Assembly (NCBI GenBank): GCA_943370295.1 | Contig: CALRQL020000003.1 | Span: forward strand, 62,001-126,000 | From: SB11 sp943370295 | Lineage (GTDB): Bacteria > Bacteroidota > Bacteroidia > UBA8524 | Direction: 5' to 3' | Length of the DNA stretch: 64,000 nt | Shown: piece after piece, positions 61,952 to 64,000 of the stretch | Numbering within the stretch: position 1 is the first letter of the stretch | Layout of the letters: every line of letters begins with the position of its first letter | The notes under the pieces: model-generated | Databases searched by the model: none | Told to the model about the DNA's origin: nothing | The model's input: only the letters and a program-made list of their open reading frames with translations | Made by a program: the position numbers and the translations under genes

Positions 61952-62683
61952 TTATGGCTTATTTAGGTATTCGGCGGTGGTGTATATTTTGTTCACGTAC
62001 ACATTTTTGTTCGCATCAATAACAAATTCACACAGCCCAATGTGGCTTTTATTGGCAGGGTTCCAATCGTAAGTATAGCCCAGCTGTGTCCAAGGGTATT
62101 GATTGTATAAACCACAGGTATAATAGCGGTCGACACGGGTTTGGTTCACCCACTTAATATAATCCGTATCTAACGAGTCTTTTGCCGAGAAGCACAGGTT
62201 ACACTTTGTATCAGTGATTTCTTTATCGGGACAAGGACGGAACAGGTCTTGCGGACGTACCCAAAACTCAACAAAAACAGTGTAGGTGCCCGTGGGTGTC
62301 AGTCCCAAAAGCTGTTTAAGTCTCAAGTTAGTATCCTTAGGATGCTCTTTCTTAAAACGTTGCTTTAATTCAGGAGAGGCAGTAACCCATACCTGCCACT
62401 TGCTGGTATTGTAAAGCCCAGAATCGGGGTAGTAGCCTGCCGAAGGTTTCCAGCTTACCATCAGCACGTAATCTTCGCCGTTAATGGTTTTCCAAGTTAG
62501 ATTAGGATTGCTTTTAGTAATGGCAATCAAATTACTGTCGGGCGTTTCAGCGGGAGGGTACATCGAGGTAGTAACTGCTTTTTCGTACCATTTTGCCAAG
62601 TTGGCAGGGTTGTTAGTTTGCGTTGTTTTGCAAGCCCCCAAAACAATTAGAAGGCCCACAATGGCATAAAAACTTTTTTTCAT
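61952..62683 (-). CDS. Hypothetical lipoprotein
   Basis: 243 residues. Lipobox VLGACKTTQ. The body contains W-rich and cysteine-containing strands (YVLMVSWKPSAGYYPDSG, ITDTKCNLCFSAKDSLDTDY) and a C-terminal FVIDANKNVYVNKIYTTAEY. No family recognised. Chromosomal, just beyond the island. Confidence 0.72.
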   Translation of the reverse strand: MKKSFYAIVGLLIVLGACKTTQTNNPANLAKWYEKAVTTSMYPPAETPDSNLIAITKSNPNLTWKTINGEDYVLMVSWKPSAGYYPDSGLYNTSKWQVWVTASPELKQRFKKEHPKDTNLRLKQLLGLTPTGTYTVFVEFWVRPQDLFRPCPDKEITDTKCNLCFSAKDSLDTDYIKWVNQTRVDRYYTCGLYNQYPWTQLGYTYDWNPANKSHIGLCEFVIDANKNVYVNKIYTTAEYLNKP

Positions 62684-62734
62684 AATATATAGTAGTTAGT
62701 GGTATGTCAATGCAAAATAATAGGGGAGACGATG

Positions 62735-63085
62735 CTACTTCTTGCAGCAGCCATCAAGTTCTTCGTAGGCTTTGGGATTGGCGGGTATATTATCCGCATC
62801 GTAGCCAAGATTAGAAATTGCTGTGCGTATTTTGTCGGGCGATGTTTTCTTGCTGTTATACACCACCGTAATGGTCATTAGCTCAACATTAAGTGCCATA
62901 TCTTTTACGCCTTTTTCTTCCATTAGCAAATCCAGCTTGCCTTTGCAGCTTTCACACTGCTTGCAATGGCTGCAGTAAATATTGGTTTTTACCACAAGGG
63001 TATCGGTGTTTTGCGAAGCGGCCATAGTTACTTTAGCAGCTAAAACAAAAAGTACAACGGCACAAAAACTGATAAAATGTTTCAT
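62735..63085 (-). CDS. Secreted HMA-domain protein, cysteine-rich
   Basis: 116 residues. Signal peptide (FCAVVLFVLAAKVTMAA), then an HMA fold with an expanded metal motif (IYCSHCKQCESCKGKLD: four Cys spaced CxxCxxCxxC) instead of the single CxxC of copper chaperones, followed by MTITVVYNSKKTSPDKIRTA and ISNLGYDADNI. C-terminal GCCKK adds two Cys. A periplasmic metal or redox role is inferred. It sits 52 bases upstream of, and codirectional with, the lipoprotein gene. Confidence 0.8.
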   Translation of the reverse strand: MKHFISFCAVVLFVLAAKVTMAASQNTDTLVVKTNIYCSHCKQCESCKGKLDLLMEEKGVKDMALNVELMTITVVYNSKKTSPDKIRTAISNLGYDADNIPANPKAYEELDGCCKK

Positions 63086-63145
63086 TAGTCAAATATAATC
63101 AGCTGAATAATAAAATGCAGCATCGGATACGCAAAACACATTTAT

Positions 63146-63153
63146 TATCTTTG
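63146..63153 (+). promoter_or_regulatory. Bacteroidota -7 promoter element
   Basis: TATCTTTG matches TAnnTTTG, 28 bases before the ATG at 63181. No clear -33 box. Confidence 0.45.
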
Positions 63154-63180
63154 TTAGTGTATAGATAGCAACGAATTGAC

Positions 63181-63717
63181 ATGAAAATAGGTAAGCGGTT
63201 TAATGAGTTAACAGTAGAAGAATACTGCTACTTTATTGAACATTATAAGAAGTACGATGATTTTAATACGCTGGGCTTGTACCGCTCTATTATTGAAAAC
63301 GATAAGCTGGGGTTGGCAGATAAAATATATGTGAGGGATGTTGCCAATAAAACATTTGAAAAGACGTTCAATTTTTTACAGCTGAAAGACCCTAAAACCT
63401 ATTTTGATTTAACTACCCTCGGGCAAGAACTGACTAAGGCTGATGAACAACAAGCATGGGATGATATTAAAGCGGGACAACAAAAAATTTTATCTGATAA
63501 ACGAATAAAACACCGGAATTTTGGGGTTTACTCAAAACATATTTGCGCGCACGAAGATTGTTATCTGAACGGCGTAATGACCAAACAAGGTTCTTACTTT
63601 TCCTACGGTGAAATTCATTTTAAAAGCGACACAAACAGAAGAGACAGAAAGAATAAATCAGCAACATTCAAAAAAGACCGTAAAAGGGAGGGGGAGATAA
63701 TTAGGGAGGAGTTGTAG
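63181..63717 (+). CDS. Hypothetical protein
   Basis: 178 residues, soluble, mixed helical (FNELTVEEYCYFIEHYKKYD) with a strongly basic C-terminus (SDTNRRDRKNKSATFKKDRK). Two His/Cys near SKHICAHEDCYLNG could bind metal. A good -7 box precedes it. No family recognised. After it, 220 AT-rich bases show no gene until 63940. Confidence 0.6.
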   Translation: MKIGKRFNELTVEEYCYFIEHYKKYDDFNTLGLYRSIIENDKLGLADKIYVRDVANKTFEKTFNFLQLKDPKTYFDLTTLGQELTKADEQQAWDDIKAGQQKILSDKRIKHRNFGVYSKHICAHEDCYLNGVMTKQGSYFSYGEIHFKSDTNRRDRKNKSATFKKDRKREGEIIREEL

Positions 63718-63939
63718 GGTTAAAATAAAATTCGAAAGAGTTTATATTAGTTTGAAAGATTATATATAGGGGTAGTTTAACAAGATATCAAATCATTTTA
63801 TTATTTTGCATATAAGCTGTTTGAATATTAAGAAATTAATTTATTATAAGACCGGTAATTTATCTTTCAATTTAAAATAAAGTTTATCAATTAGTTGTAA
63901 CGAAAATTTATTTTTGGGAGTGTTATTATATTCTTTGCT

Positions 63940-64000
63940 ATGGAAAAAGTACCTGTTGTTAAGCTTGTTGAGTTTAGAAGGATCGCGAATCCGAATTCAA
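63940..64000 (+). CDS. Start of a gene leaving the window
   Basis: An ATG at 63940 opens MEKVPVVKLVEFRRIANPNS and stays open to the edge; the frame is closed by a stop at 63898-63900 upstream. A TATTCTTTG-like element ends 3 bases before the ATG, so the true start could be later. Too short to name. Confidence 0.4.
   Translation, partial: MEKVPVVKLVEFRRIANPNS

Noticed and set aside
1..64000. CRISPR array
   Set aside because: No regularly spaced repeats found on reading; the repeats seen are pairs only.

Overview
The window comes from a member of the Bacteroidota. Evidence: type IX secretion (T9SS) C-terminal sorting domains on several secreted proteins, Bacteroidota-type TAnnTTTG -7 elements before some genes, LytS/LytTR two-component pairs of the two-component-propeller type, and SCKK/ACKK-type lipoproteins. 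Genus and family cannot be fixed from the sequence.

Chromosomal left arm, about 1-19,390. A truncated secreted repeat protein runs off the left edge on the minus strand; it was read directly from the sequence. It is followed by a LytTR response regulator with its beta-propeller sensor kinase, and a 2,396-residue PKD/beta-helix T9SS protein preceded by an orphan LytTR regulator. Next come a marR-arr operon (rifampin ADP-ribosyltransferase), a DUF2807 protein with a small partner, an AraC regulator, a VOC protein and a T9SS-exported choice-of-anchor-V protein with a CxxCH motif. The arm ends in a truncated T9SS-type gene tail with its own terminator, which looks like the edge of an insertion.

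Mobile island, about 19,435-61,840 (about 42 kb). The right end is a serine recombinase whose last codons lie inside a tRNA-Arg(CCT) gene, so insertion at the 3' end of that tRNA is very likely. The island carries a relaxase, a MobC-like protein, a VirD4-type coupling protein, a second HerA/VirB4-like ATPase, two ArdC-type proteins, three DUF2958 proteins and a phage-type Dam methylase. No complete mating-pore set is visible, so it looks like a mobilizable rather than a self-conjugative element. Cargo includes (a) a tightly packed five-gene minus-strand operon at 19,496-27,749: Cap4-like nuclease, NdpA-like nucleoid protein, a small protein, a sacsin-like GHKL ATPase, and an AlbA_2-HEPN fusion. 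I do not recognise it as a described system, and it is the main candidate for a new anti-phage system. (b) A Gabija system (gajA/gajB) within a 5.3-kb segment bounded by near-identical 22-bp direct repeats, one of which lies in the 3' end of a second serine recombinase gene. (c) A three-gene surface-protein operon. (d) A histidine-kinase/response-regulator pair whose kinase lacks the phosphoacceptor histidine. (e) Orphan small genes next to an attC-like imperfect palindrome.

Chromosomal right arm, 61,801-64,000: tRNA-Arg, a lipoprotein, a secreted cysteine-rich HMA-domain protein, a hypothetical protein, and the start of a gene that leaves the window.
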